Of a DNA stretch of 64,000 nt, positions 28,145-37,544 are shown piece by piece. A model generated the notes under the pieces. It was not told where the DNA came from, did not search any database, and was given only the letters and a program-made list of their open reading frames with translations. A program made the position numbers and the translations under genes. How positions within the stretch are numbered: position 1 is the stretch's first letter; each line of letters begins with the position of its first letter. Origin of the DNA: Bacillus sp. SB49 (GTDB taxonomy: Bacteria; Bacillota; Bacilli; Bacillales; Halobacillaceae); NCBI RefSeq assembly GCF_000469135.2, contig NZ_CP048117.1, positions 2,889,501 through 2,953,500 on the forward strand, in the 5' to 3' direction.

Positions 28145-29080
28145 TTATGAATTATAATCCTGGATTTTTTGACGAGCTTTCTGAACTTCTTGATCACTGA
28201 TCTGCATGTAGTAGATACCGCCGATCCTAGTGCCTGAACCGGACATTTGGTAGGTAGTCATGTCCTTGCGTGTATCTTTATAATTGACCATGAGATCTTT
28301 CATCGTATCAAAATCCAAGTTTGTCGCCACATTGTTTCCAAGGACGTCGAGAACATCATCGATCTTATTGACAGAACCGACATTTGCCCCTTTATCGACG
28401 ACAGCCTGGATAATCTGGCGCTGGCGCTCGTTCCGCCCCAAATCACCTTTAGGATCTTCATAACGCATGCGTACATAGCCGAGTGCTTCGTCCCCATCCA
28501 GGTTCAGCGTCCCTTTCTTGTAGTGGAAACCATTGGAACCTTGCCAATCCAGGTTGTTATCAATGGTGACACCACCGACAGCATCAACCAGTTCCGAGAG
28601 GCCTTCCATATTGATCCGCACATAATAATCGAGATCGATATCTAGAAAGTTCTCTACCGTTTGAATCGACATATCTGCACCTCCGAAAGCATAGGCGTGA
28701 TTAATCTTATCCAGTTCGCCGTTATGCTTGGAGTCGCCGACCATTTCGGTTCGTGAATCCCTTGGAATACTAACGATTTGACTTCTGTCATTCTTCGGAT
28801 CAAGGGACAGCACCATCAGTGCATCCGATCTTCCGCGGTCATTCGCCCGTTGATCTACGCCGAGCAGAAGAATGTTCAGAGGTTCGGTTGCTTTCACTTT
28901 CTTCTTGGTCACCTTTGTGTCTATGGCAGCGACCTGCTGGTTCATCTTCTTATCGACTGTGGCTTTGGCACCATTGTAAACGGTGAAAGCATATACCCCC
29001 GTCGTAATCGCCAATAGTACGACAACAATAACGGGAACCTTCCACCATAATCCTTTTTTCTTCTTGTTTGCACGACCCAT
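28145..29080 (-). CDS. LytR-CpsA-Psr (LCP) family wall-polymer ligase (TagU-like)
   Basis: A 311-residue type II membrane protein with a basic N-terminus, one helix (about 12-33) and an extracellular LCP domain. It has NILLLGVDQR, the RSDALMVLSL acid residue, SIPRDSR and the late RMRYEDPKGDLGRNERQRQ block that binds the polyprenyl pyrophosphate head. LCP enzymes move teichoic acids or capsule polymers from undecaprenyl phosphate to peptidoglycan. Which polymer is used here cannot be told; an LtaS-family enzyme and a PGA locus lie in the same window. Confidence 0.93.
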   Translation of the reverse strand: MGRANKKKKGLWWKVPVIVVVLLAITTGVYAFTVYNGAKATVDKKMNQQVAAIDTKVTKKKVKATEPLNILLLGVDQRANDRGRSDALMVLSLDPKNDRSQIVSIPRDSRTEMVGDSKHNGELDKINHAYAFGGADMSIQTVENFLDIDLDYYVRINMEGLSELVDAVGGVTIDNNLDWQGSNGFHYKKGTLNLDGDEALGYVRMRYEDPKGDLGRNERQRQIIQAVVDKGANVGSVNKIDDVLDVLGNNVATNLDFDTMKDLMVNYKDTRKDMTTYQMSGSGTRIGGIYYMQISDQEVQKARQKIQDYNS

Positions 29081-29220
29081 TCTCTTTCACTCCAATTTTT
29101 TCTAGCAATCTATTCCCCATTATATAAAAAGTAGAATATTTATACAATTCGTTTTTAGTAGAAAAGAACGGGACTCCGTCATTATTATGTAAAAAATGAC
29201 AAAAAAACGGCTAAGATCCC

Positions 29221-29267
29221 TACCCCGGGGTATATACCTAACAGGACTATATTCCTGAATATATCCT
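29221..29267. promoter_or_regulatory. Two inverted repeats upstream of the second subtilase gene
   Basis: TACCCCGGGGTA (29221-29232) is a perfect 12-bp palindrome in an AT-rich gap. AGGACTATATTC (from 29243) pairs with GAATATATCCT (to 29267) with one bulge. Together they may form operators or a leader structure; no regulator is recognised. Confidence 0.4.
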
Positions 29268-29349
29268 ATGCAGTACGGAATGGAGCATAAGTCATAAGTC
29301 TTACGTATAAGCATAATCATATTATCTCAAAAAAACAGGGGGGATCGTA

Positions 29350-31854
29350 TTGAATAAGAATCGACTCGGCTTCCTAATTCTAACCATCCTGTCTTTTACA
29401 CTTATGTCCGCTGTTCCCATATCAGCAGAAGCAATGAGAAAGATTGACAGCTTTGATAAAGAAATAGAAGCCATACGTCTTGGAGAAAAGCATAAGGGTG
29501 TATATGTTCAGAGTATAAAGAAAGTGCCCATGACGGCGATTCATGACAGGCAGGTAGTCGTCCAACTAACTCCCGGAACTTCTTTAGATTTCCCTGAATA
29601 TGAAGAGGTCCAAGCGGATCCATTACTCCTATTACGTATCCCTGTACAGCTTGACTACCATCAGGAACTCCGCCGGATTCAAAGTATGGAGGGAGTGGAA
29701 AGCGCTTCCCCTAATATCATTTATACTCCGATGTACAAGCCCTGGGATGTCTATTACCGCTCTTACCAGGATTATTTAAAAAAGATTGGTATGGAACAGG
29801 CCTGGGATGTGACCAAGGGCACAAAAGAAGTGAGCGTGGCAGTGATTGACTCGGGAGTACTGCCTTCCCATGAGGATCTGCAGGGTCGTTTGACAGCAGG
29901 GTTCGATGCATTTACGAACGGTCCCGTCCGTTCTGATGGTGCGGGACATGGAACCCATGTAACAGGGATACTTGCTGCAAACACCAATAGCAGAGGCGGT
30001 ATCGGTGTTGCACCCGGTATTAAAGTGATTCCTATCAAAGCTGGAGATGACCGAAGCGTCTACACTTCAGCAGTCCTGCGCGGAATCGATTACGCTGTCG
30101 ATAACCATGCCGATGTCATCAACATGAGTTTTGGAAGCTTTTATAATGACCCAGCCGTACAGGAAAAGCTGCTGGAAGCCTACGACGCTGGAATTACACT
30201 CGTAGCCGCTTCCGGGAATGAAGAGACCAACGTCCCTGCTTACCCGGCCGGCTACCCTTGGGTGATTGCCGTCGGCGCAACCGACACGACCTCATCCTCC
30301 CCAAGACATGCGCCGTTCTCCAATATCGGCAGCCACATTGATGTCGCTGCGCCGGGGGTGGACATTTTCAGCACAAGTTACGACGGCACATACGGAGTCG
30401 GCAGTGGTACTTCCTACTCTGCACCGATTGTCAGCGGACTAGCCGCCTTACTGATATCCGAACATAGAGACTGGGAGCCTTCGGAAGTTGAATATGCCCT
30501 TCAGGCAAGTTCCGATCAGCTGCTCCGCGGAGAATCTAATGAACAGCTGGGATTTGGACAAGTAAACGGCGCTGCTGCTCTTCGCACCGGACTAAAATCT
30601 TTAGTAGAGGACTCCTCTGCATGGGATCTCAGTAAAACAAGGCCCCTTCAAATCGGATCGCTTTCCGAATCGTTAAATTATCCAAGTGACAGAGACTTAT
30701 ATAAATGGAACGCGGAGGCACCAGGGCAAGCTTCACTAAGGCTCCACCATCCAGCCGGGCACATCGACCCCGTCCTGGTCGTATACCGGGAAATGAACGG
30801 ATCGATTTATGAGCAGGACTACATCGACGAGCATGGTCAAGGAATAGCCGAGACGCTCACGTTTCAAGCTGGAGAGGGCACCTATTACATCGGTGTGTAT
30901 GACTACTATGAGAACTGGTCTGCGCAGCCCTATACTCTTACGCTTGATCAGGAGCTTCCACAGGCCGAGAGAATCAGCGGTACAGACAGATTCGAGACAG
31001 CAGTAGAGATCTCCAAACAAGGATGGCAGGATGGAGCAGGTTCCGTCCTGATTGCAACAGGATTTGACTTTCCCGATGCTCTTTCCGCTTCTCCGCTGGC
31101 GTATCAGTTGGATGCTCCCATCCTTTTGACAAGACCTGATCGGTTGGGAACAGAAACGAAACGGGAAATAGGACGACTGGGTGCATCTTCGGTTTATATC
31201 ATCGGAGGCATCAACGCGGTATCTGCCAACGTAGAAAAAGAAATACGGTCACAAGGCCTCCAAGTGACAAGAGTTGCAGGGGGTGACCGCTATGAAACTT
31301 CTGTAGAGATTGCTGAAGAACTGAAGCAATTACTGGGAAGGTCACTGACGAGTGCTGTCGTTTCGTCCGGCCGAAACTTCCCGGATGCCCTTGCGTCCGC
31401 TCCCTACGCTGCAAGGCATTCCCTGCCCATATTATTGACAAAGGAAAAAACGCTGTCACCTGAAGTGAAAGAGATTACCGATACCTTGCAGGAAACCATT
31501 GTCATAGGCGGAACGGGTGTCGTGAATGATTCCGTCGTGCGTATGCTCCCGAATCCCGTCCGATATGCAGGAGAGAATCGCTTTGATACGGCTGTAAGGT
31601 TTATAGAAGGTACAGGTATGGAGGCTGATGGAATATATGCTGCTACCGGCTTTCAATTCGCAGATGCGTTGACCGGTTCCGTCCTTGCAGCCAAGGAATC
31701 GAAACCGATCGTGCTCGTACGTCACGACCGGATATCACCGGAAGTCATCACATTCTTGAACGGCGCCTCTCCTGAGGTGATCTCCATTCTGGGTGGTACA
31801 GCCGCCATCAGCAAAGAGGTAGGATATCATTTAAGAAAGTTTTTGGATCAATAA
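29350..31854 (+). CDS. Secreted subtilisin-like serine protease with PPC-like domain and three CWB2 repeats
   Basis: An 834-residue protein. It has a signal peptide (cleavage near ISAEA, residue 28), an N-terminal propeptide-like region to about 125, and an S8 domain with Asp167 (AVIDSG), His200 (GHGTHV), oxyanion Asn290 (AASGNE) and Ser355 (GTSYSAP). A beta-rich pre-peptidase-like domain follows (about 440-540, ending YYIGVYDYYENW), then three CWB2 repeats (about 545-834) starting ERISGTDRFETAVEIS. The TTG at 29350 follows AGGGGGGAT. It is probably a wall-bound extracellular protease. It differs in domain content from the subtilase at the window start, so they are not recent duplicates. Confidence 0.94.
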   Translation: MNKNRLGFLILTILSFTLMSAVPISAEAMRKIDSFDKEIEAIRLGEKHKGVYVQSIKKVPMTAIHDRQVVVQLTPGTSLDFPEYEEVQADPLLLLRIPVQLDYHQELRRIQSMEGVESASPNIIYTPMYKPWDVYYRSYQDYLKKIGMEQAWDVTKGTKEVSVAVIDSGVLPSHEDLQGRLTAGFDAFTNGPVRSDGAGHGTHVTGILAANTNSRGGIGVAPGIKVIPIKAGDDRSVYTSAVLRGIDYAVDNHADVINMSFGSFYNDPAVQEKLLEAYDAGITLVAASGNEETNVPAYPAGYPWVIAVGATDTTSSSPRHAPFSNIGSHIDVAAPGVDIFSTSYDGTYGVGSGTSYSAPIVSGLAALLISEHRDWEPSEVEYALQASSDQLLRGESNEQLGFGQVNGAAALRTGLKSLVEDSSAWDLSKTRPLQIGSLSESLNYPSDRDLYKWNAEAPGQASLRLHHPAGHIDPVLVVYREMNGSIYEQDYIDEHGQGIAETLTFQAGEGTYYIGVYDYYENWSAQPYTLTLDQELPQAERISGTDRFETAVEISKQGWQDGAGSVLIATGFDFPDALSASPLAYQLDAPILLTRPDRLGTETKREIGRLGASSVYIIGGINAVSANVEKEIRSQGLQVTRVAGGDRYETSVEIAEELKQLLGRSLTSAVVSSGRNFPDALASAPYAARHSLPILLTKEKTLSPEVKEITDTLQETIVIGGTGVVNDSVVRMLPNPVRYAGENRFDTAVRFIEGTGMEADGIYAATGFQFADALTGSVLAAKESKPIVLVRHDRISPEVITFLNGASPEVISILGGTAAISKEVGYHLRKFLDQ

Positions 31855-31856
31855 AT

Positions 31857-31897
31857 AAGAAGAGCCCTCTCCATAAATGGAGAGGGCTCTTCCTTTA
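31857..31897. terminator. Bidirectional terminator between the subtilase and LtaS-family genes
   Basis: GAAGAGCCCTCTCCA and TGGAGAGGGCTCTTC are perfectly complementary 15-base arms around TAAA, with T-rich ends on both sides. Confidence 0.9.
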
Positions 31898-33778
31898 CTT
31901 CAATGACTCAAAATAGGCATCCGACCATTCCAGAAGCTGCAGAATGTCCTGCTGTTCCTTGGCAAATGATGCTTTTGGATCGTCATATTGGTTCTCAATA
32001 CGCTCGTTTGTTTCCAGATCGATAATGCGTGGTGCGAAACGACTGTTCTCAGCGATGTAGAACCTGCCGTTTTTAAAGAAGGAACTTGTCGGTACATAAT
32101 ACCTCATACCTAAAAGGTTATCCTCATAATGAAGCAGATCATGTCCGAAATAAATAGTATCCGGTTCCACACCAAGAAGATTCAAAACCGTCGGCATCAT
32201 ATCGATTTGACCGCCGAGGTGATCCACTTCACCCGAAAGCTCCTCTTCCTCTCCCGGAACGCCGATAACAAATGGAATGTTGAAACGCTTGGCCAGTGAA
32301 TAACGGCCACCAATGAAATCATCAAGCAAATCCTGGTCTTTGGATGTAAGCAGTTTTCCGTGAAGGCCGGAATGATCCCCATACATGGCGATGACGGAAT
32401 TTTCCCAGAGTCCTTTATCTTTCAGACCTTGGAAGAACTTCCCTAGCTCCTGATCCGCGTAATGGACAGACTGTAGATAGTTACCGGTCAATGTCCCTTC
32501 GTATTCCTCAGGAAGATCAAGTCCTTCCTTATCTTCCGGCATTTCAAACGGGGTATGACTTGTTAACGTAAGCGCATGCGCGTAGAATTTACCTTCTTTG
32601 TCCGCAATATTGTCCAAAGCAGCAAGCGAACGTTCGAAGAAAACTCCATCGGATGGGCCAAAGCCCACCGTATCTTTCTCCCCGTAGAATTCCTTTGCAT
32701 AGTAATCATCGAAACCGAGGGCCGGATACATGACATCTCTGTTCCAATACTCGACTTCGTCCGCGTGCATCGTAACGGAGTGGTATCCGTTCTGATCAAG
32801 AATTCTCGGCAGGGACGGAATCTTCATATCGGTCATTTCCTCTGAGGTAGCCTTACTTCCCAGTGGATAGAGAGATGTATTCATCAAGTATTCCGCATCA
32901 GCAGTATTGGCAGATCCGATCTGCTGATAAAGATTGGAGAAGTACATACTGTCTTTGATCCATTTATTGATGTTAGGCGTTATCTCCTGACCGTTTAGTG
33001 ATTTTCCAATGACGAAGTTCTGCAGAGATTCCACCTGAATCACAATCAAGTTACGATCTTCAGCTACACCGAAATGATTGTGCTCACTCATTGGTACATA
33101 ATCATTTCCTTTTGTTTCTTCAATCATCTCCTGCGTCACGTTCTGATCTGCGCCGGAGAAAGCGAGAGCCGTCTCACTGTTTGCCCGGTCCTGGTAAAAC
33201 TGGACAAACTGTGAATTAAACAATCCGTTCTCCTTCGCAAACAAAGCGCTGTCCAGCATCGGATCGCTCTTACTCATCTGAAAATTGACGATGGAAGCAA
33301 TTAATCCAATAACAAGCAGGCTGCCCATCCATACGTTCGATGTGTAGTTGCGGGTCTTTCTGCCCCACTTTCTCGTCCATACCGTAAGGATGGCGAAGAG
33401 GACGAGGTCGGCGAAGAACAATAAGTCTGTCGGCCGGAAGAGCATCATCGCACTTTCATTGACACTTCCTACTTGATTAAGCTGAGTCAAATCATAATAG
33501 GTAGGAATGGTACCGAAATACCGCTCATAGACAAGCATGGAAATGAACAGGAGGGTAAGAATGACATCCAGAACTATGTAGACATAGACTTTCCCTTTCT
33601 TCAGAACCAATTCAAAGGCGGCAATTAAGGTCAACACGACCATGAATTCAAACCATATCCCCCTGAAAATGTTCGTGTCGTACAGCAGTACATATCGAAA
33701 TATAATAAACTTTAAAGCGATCATGATAGAAAAATAGAAAAAGTAACTCTTTATTAACCTTGTAATAGAATCTTTCAT
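31895..33778 (-). CDS. LtaS-family lipoteichoic acid synthase or primase
   Basis: A 627-residue protein with five N-terminal transmembrane helices (within 10-170) and an extracellular sulfatase-fold domain. VIQVESLQ gives the metal-binding Glu, NTADAEYLMNTSLYP the nucleophile Thr, and YGDHSGLHGK the late Asp-His pair. The enzyme transfers glycerol phosphate from phosphatidylglycerol to build lipoteichoic acid or its primer. Bacillus has four such paralogues (LtaS, YfnI, YqgS, YvgJ), and the sequence alone does not say which this is; the length is nearest YvgJ/YqgS. Confidence 0.93.
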   Translation of the reverse strand: MKDSITRLIKSYFFYFSIMIALKFIIFRYVLLYDTNIFRGIWFEFMVVLTLIAAFELVLKKGKVYVYIVLDVILTLLFISMLVYERYFGTIPTYYDLTQLNQVGSVNESAMMLFRPTDLLFFADLVLFAILTVWTRKWGRKTRNYTSNVWMGSLLVIGLIASIVNFQMSKSDPMLDSALFAKENGLFNSQFVQFYQDRANSETALAFSGADQNVTQEMIEETKGNDYVPMSEHNHFGVAEDRNLIVIQVESLQNFVIGKSLNGQEITPNINKWIKDSMYFSNLYQQIGSANTADAEYLMNTSLYPLGSKATSEEMTDMKIPSLPRILDQNGYHSVTMHADEVEYWNRDVMYPALGFDDYYAKEFYGEKDTVGFGPSDGVFFERSLAALDNIADKEGKFYAHALTLTSHTPFEMPEDKEGLDLPEEYEGTLTGNYLQSVHYADQELGKFFQGLKDKGLWENSVIAMYGDHSGLHGKLLTSKDQDLLDDFIGGRYSLAKRFNIPFVIGVPGEEEELSGEVDHLGGQIDMMPTVLNLLGVEPDTIYFGHDLLHYEDNLLGMRYYVPTSSFFKNGRFYIAENSRFAPRIIDLETNERIENQYDDPKASFAKEQQDILQLLEWSDAYFESLK

Positions 33779-34055
33779 ATAAACACCTCTACAATATTCT
33801 ATCGAAGTGTTAAGATTATGTAAACGATTTGTAAATAATCACAGGGTCATAAGCCGCTCTTATTCTTATTTTGTTCACATTTCTATGACGATTGTGTGGA
33901 ATCTCTTTGATATGTTTTGACTATCCTGTGTACTATAGACTAAAATGACTACGTCAAAAAGCCGCACCTTCCCACTGCCGTCAACATTACATTCCAATGA
34001 CGACATGATTGCAGCACCGGGACGATCGGACAATAGAAAAGAAAGGGAGAGATCC

Positions 34056-34625
34056 ATGAAACAATGGACGATTATAATGGCAGCCCTCTTATTCTTTGTA
34101 ATGGCGCCTTTAACTATTGTAGAAGCACATACCTCACTGGAGAGTTCTAATCCAGAAGCTGATTCTACCGTGGAGGAACCTGTGGAATCGATTGAACTTA
34201 CCTTCAATACTGAGATTGAAGAAGCGAGCACCCTGACCATCACAGACGGAAACGGAGAAGTGATGGAGCCTGCTTCTGTAGACATTGCAGATAATATGAT
34301 GACCGCAAACCTTAATGATCCGCTTCCTGCCGGTGACTATACGGTGAACTGGAACATCGTCGGTGCAGACGGTCATATCATTGAAAAGGAATTTACCTTC
34401 ACCACAACTTACGAAGAGCCGGAAACAGTGGAAGAAGAAGCGGTGGAAACACCATCCGATGAAGGACAGGAAGAGTCTCCAGATCAGGAAGATTCCGCCG
34501 TTGAGTCCGAGCAGGATACTGCAGATGAGGACTCAGGATTCCCCGTCTTCTTTTACGTACTTCTCGGCATCATTATTGCACTTGTTCTCGTTTTAATCGG
34601 ACGTCTTGCCTTTAGTAAGAAGTGA
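34056..34625 (+). CDS. CopC-domain copper-binding protein with membrane anchor
   Basis: A 189-residue protein: signal peptide ending at VEA, mature N-terminus His-Thr at residue 24-25 (a copper ligand in CopC), a CopC beta-barrel to about residue 120 with a second His motif ADGHIIEKEF, a very acidic linker (about 120-160), and a C-terminal helix (163-183). The ATG at 34056 follows AAAGGGAGA. It overlaps nothing and lies 6 bases before the CopD gene. B. subtilis YcnJ carries CopC and CopD in one chain; here they are separate. Probable role in copper uptake or resistance. Confidence 0.9.
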   Translation: MKQWTIIMAALLFFVMAPLTIVEAHTSLESSNPEADSTVEEPVESIELTFNTEIEEASTLTITDGNGEVMEPASVDIADNMMTANLNDPLPAGDYTVNWNIVGADGHIIEKEFTFTTTYEEPETVEEEAVETPSDEGQEESPDQEDSAVESEQDTADEDSGFPVFFYVLLGIIIALVLVLIGRLAFSKK

Positions 34626-34631
34626 AAATAG

Positions 34632-35750
34632 ATGATGGAAATTACGCTTTTCGCAGCTGAAGTCGCTCTCTATATCTCTTTCTCTCTTTTAATTGGGGGA
34701 TTATTGTTATTACTGATTGCAGAAACGTCTAAACCACCGATGGTTATACCGAATAAGCTGATTATCACGGCGAGTATGCTTACGATCGCTGCGGCCTTTC
34801 TGCCGATCCTGCCCGTTACCCGAACGCTTGCCAGGGTAGACACGTGGCAGCAGGCATTCATGAACGTCCTGTTTACATTTTCCATAGGAAAATCATTTTT
34901 ATTCATCACCTTATTCGGCGTGCTGCTTCTTTTGATTTGGACAATCAAAGGGGCAGCGGAGAATAAGTACCTTGTGTCGCTTTCGCTCGCACTCGTCATT
35001 GCCATGATTATCAGTTACACCCAATCCAGCCATACCACTTCCCTTGCAGGCTGGCAGGGGCAAATGGCTCACACAATTCATTTTCTTGCCGTCTCCCTCT
35101 GGCTGGGGATTTTGTTCATTGTCAGTTGGCTGTCTAAAGGAACGGAAAACTGGAGTGCTTTTTTACGCTGGTTTACACCGACGGCAATCGCTGCCCTGCT
35201 CATCGTAACCGTCTCCGGTTTCTTTACGATGTCGATCGATCTGCATGCATACGGGAATACGAACTTAGGTACTGTTCAAGCCTATGAAGACGGTCTCGCC
35301 TCAAGCTATGGACAAGGGCTGCTTTGGAAACATCTGTTTTTCTTGGCCATCATTATGTTCGCTGTGATTAACGGTATTCTCTTCAGGAGGAAACGGGAAG
35401 ATCAAACATTCAATCCGTTTCCATGGACCAAGGCGGAAAGTCTGTTCGCTCTGATTGCCTTCTTATGGACGTCTTACATGGGAAGGGTGGGAATACCGAG
35501 TCAGGGAGGCACACCGGCTGCTGATGCCTCTTTCTTATACTCGGTCTTTACCGACAAACAAGAAAGCGGAATCGTCAATGTCACTTTTGCTTTCGGTCCA
35601 ATGAGCTGGCTGTTGCTCCTGCTTGGTACACTTTTTCTTCTGCTTGCCTTGGTGACAGCAGTGAAAAAATCTTCTGTATCCATGACAGCAACGGCGGGCG
35701 CCGCCATGATCATTACCTTCTATCTCGGCGTCATGACCGGTGTCCAATAA
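34632..35750 (+). CDS. CopD-family copper transport membrane protein
   Basis: A 372-residue protein with about eight transmembrane helices. The conserved CopD segment HTIHFLAVSLWLGILF occurs near residues 150-165, and further His and Trp residues (SHTTSLAGWQGQMAH) precede it. It is expected to move copper across the membrane with its CopC partner encoded 6 bases upstream. Two ATG codons stand in tandem at the start, with only a weak ribosome site, so coupled translation is likely. No YcnK-type repressor is adjacent. Confidence 0.88.
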   Translation: MMEITLFAAEVALYISFSLLIGGLLLLLIAETSKPPMVIPNKLIITASMLTIAAAFLPILPVTRTLARVDTWQQAFMNVLFTFSIGKSFLFITLFGVLLLLIWTIKGAAENKYLVSLSLALVIAMIISYTQSSHTTSLAGWQGQMAHTIHFLAVSLWLGILFIVSWLSKGTENWSAFLRWFTPTAIAALLIVTVSGFFTMSIDLHAYGNTNLGTVQAYEDGLASSYGQGLLWKHLFFLAIIMFAVINGILFRRKREDQTFNPFPWTKAESLFALIAFLWTSYMGRVGIPSQGGTPAADASFLYSVFTDKQESGIVNVTFAFGPMSWLLLLLGTLFLLLALVTAVKKSSVSMTATAGAAMIITFYLGVMTGVQ

Positions 35751-35753
35751 ATA

Positions 35754-35788
35754 TAAAAAAACGAATCCTTATAAGGATTCGTTTTTTT
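35754..35788. terminator. Bidirectional terminator between copD-like and gntR-family genes
   Basis: AAAAAAACGAATCCTTA and TAAGGATTCGTTTTTTT form a perfect palindrome, able to stop both convergent genes. Confidence 0.9.
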
Positions 35789-35828
35789 ATTTTGTTTAGA
35801 AACATCTTTCTACTCCAGTCTCACTGGT

Positions 35829-36440
35829 TCATTTTGTCTTTGATATATGCAGAAAGAAATCAAGATCTTCCTGGAGATGGATTTGTAGAAGGCGTTCCGC
35901 TTCTGCTGCATCCCTGCGTTCGATTGCCTCATATATCTCCTCATGCTCATCAATCAAGCGCGGGCGGTCATGATAGACGACCGTTTTACGAAACAAGTAA
36001 ATAATCGACTGCATCCGGTTGATCGTCTCGATTATAAACCGGTTCTTACTCGATTCTACGATAATATCATGGAAGCGCTTGTTTGAATTCATCATCTCTT
36101 CATGATTGCCGCGGCGGCTGACAACGATCGTTTCCTTCAGTTCCGCAAGCGTCTCTTTGTCCATATACGTTGCCGCTGTTCTGGCTGCGTCGCCTTCCAA
36201 TAAGATGCGTACACGGAAGATATCACGCAGATCTGCTTCTGTCGGCTGAACGACTTTTTTTTCTTTTACAAGCCCTTCCTCCTCCAGCTTGCGTAACGCT
36301 TCGCGAATCGGCGTCCGGCTGATTCCGAGGAGCTTTGCGTATTTATCTTCTACCAGTTTTGTTCCTGCAGGGATCTCCCCGTCTACTATCTGCTCTCTTA
36401 AGTATTCATATGCTTGCACGTATGCTGTGTTCTTTTTCAT
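35829..36440 (-). CDS. GntR-family transcriptional regulator, FCD subfamily
   Basis: A 203-residue protein with an N-terminal winged helix (LREQIVDGEIPAGTKL, then LLGISRTPIREALRKLEEEGLV) and an all-helical FCD ligand domain (about 75-195) with the metal-binding His positions of that group. It is divergent from a sugar-acid operon, and a 14-bp palindrome lies in the shared 185-base gap. It is therefore the probable local regulator, with a sugar acid or its product as ligand. Confidence 0.92.
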   Translation of the reverse strand: MKKNTAYVQAYEYLREQIVDGEIPAGTKLVEDKYAKLLGISRTPIREALRKLEEEGLVKEKKVVQPTEADLRDIFRVRILLEGDAARTAATYMDKETLAELKETIVVSRRGNHEEMMNSNKRFHDIIVESSKNRFIIETINRMQSIIYLFRKTVVYHDRPRLIDEHEEIYEAIERRDAAEAERLLQIHLQEDLDFFLHISKTK

Positions 36441-36542
36441 CTATGTACGCTGCATAGTCCAGCAGCTTTCGCCCTCCTCTAATACACCTTTTTCCAATTA
36501 TAACATGGTTGGCAAATACTTATTTGTGTACATTTTTTATTT

Positions 36543-36556
36543 TTTTGTATACAAAA
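36543..36556. promoter_or_regulatory. Palindromic GntR-family operator candidate
   Basis: TTTTGTATACAAAA is a perfect 14-bp palindrome fitting the T-N-G-T-N-N-N-A-C-N-A style of FCD regulators. It lies between the divergent regulator and operon, about 70 bases before the first operon gene, in the likely promoter. Confidence 0.6.
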
Positions 36557-36588
36557 TAGAGTATATACTATACAATGAGAACAATAAA

Positions 36589-36602
36589 TGAAAGCGATAC
36601 CA
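36589..36602 (+). promoter_or_regulatory. Cre-like site upstream of the sugar-acid operon
   Basis: TGAAAGCGATACCA matches the cre consensus at 13 of 14 positions (C where W is expected). It lies 23 bases before the dehydrogenase start, where CcpA would act as a roadblock or repressor. Confidence 0.5.
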
Positions 36603-36625
36603 TTACAAAACGGAGGGATTCTACA

Positions 36626-37528
36626 ATGAAGATAGGATTTATCGGCTTAGGAATTATGGGGAAACCGATGGCAGGTCATCTGATCGCCCATGGACATACA
36701 GTGAAAGCTTTCGACCTTAACCAGAAGGCGACAGAGGCACTGGCCGCCCAAGGAGCCATCGCTTGTACGAGTTCCAAAGATGCCGCTTATGAAAGCGATG
36801 TCATCATTACGATGCTTCCCAAAGCTGCGCATGTGGAGAGCGCCTTATTCGCAGAAAACGGCGTGGTGGAAGGCGCCAAACCGGGCGCCATCGTCATCGA
36901 TATGAGTTCGATCTCCCCGGTCGAAACGAAGAAAATAGCGACAGAATTGAAAACGCATCACCTGCGGATGATGGATGCACCAGTGAGTGGTGGCGAGCCG
37001 AAAGCGTTGGACGGAACCCTTGCTATTATGGCAGGCGGAGAAGAAGATGCTTTCCAGGAAGTGCTGCCGCTGTTGGAATGCATGGGAACGAACATCGTTT
37101 TGGTAGGAGCGGTTGGCAGTGGTACAACAGCGAAACTGGCCAATCAGGTCATGGTCAATGTTAATATCGCAGCGATGTCAGAAGCCTTCATTCTGGCTGC
37201 GAAAGCAGGTATCGACCTTCCGAAGATGTACGAAGCGATTCGAAGCGGCCTTGCAGGAAGCGCTGTACTGGATGCGAAAGCACCGCTTATCTTCGAACGA
37301 AATTTTGTTGCCGGTGGCAGAATCGATATCAACGCAAAGGACTTGACGAATGTATTGAACACAGCGAAAGAATTGGAAGTGGATATGCCGCTCTCCGATC
37401 GTGTTCTATCCATGTTTAATGAACTAATTACAGATGGGAAGGCAGCAGACGATCACGGCGGTCTGATCCAGTACTACGAGAAAACAGCCGGTACGAAGGT
37501 AGCTGCACCAGTTTTCGAAGGAAAATAA
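36626..37528 (+). CDS. 3-hydroxyacid dehydrogenase family (GarR/LtnD-like)
   Basis: A 300-residue NAD(P)-dependent dehydrogenase. The Rossmann motif GFIGLGIMGKPMAGHL is at residues 4-19, the substrate motif DAPVSGGEPKALDGT near 120, and the catalytic Lys in TAKLANQ near 171. Members act on tartronate semialdehyde, 3-hydroxyisobutyrate or L-threonate/D-erythronate. The ATG at 36626 follows CGGAGGG. The next gene, a DUF1537 kinase, favours a four-carbon acid sugar or related substrate (LtnD/DenD type) over 3-hydroxyisobutyrate. Substrate is inferred from context only. Confidence 0.9.
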   Translation: MKIGFIGLGIMGKPMAGHLIAHGHTVKAFDLNQKATEALAAQGAIACTSSKDAAYESDVIITMLPKAAHVESALFAENGVVEGAKPGAIVIDMSSISPVETKKIATELKTHHLRMMDAPVSGGEPKALDGTLAIMAGGEEDAFQEVLPLLECMGTNIVLVGAVGSGTTAKLANQVMVNVNIAAMSEAFILAAKAGIDLPKMYEAIRSGLAGSAVLDAKAPLIFERNFVAGGRIDINAKDLTNVLNTAKELEVDMPLSDRVLSMFNELITDGKAADDHGGLIQYYEKTAGTKVAAPVFEGK

Positions 37529-37544
37529 AGAAAGGATGATGAGA

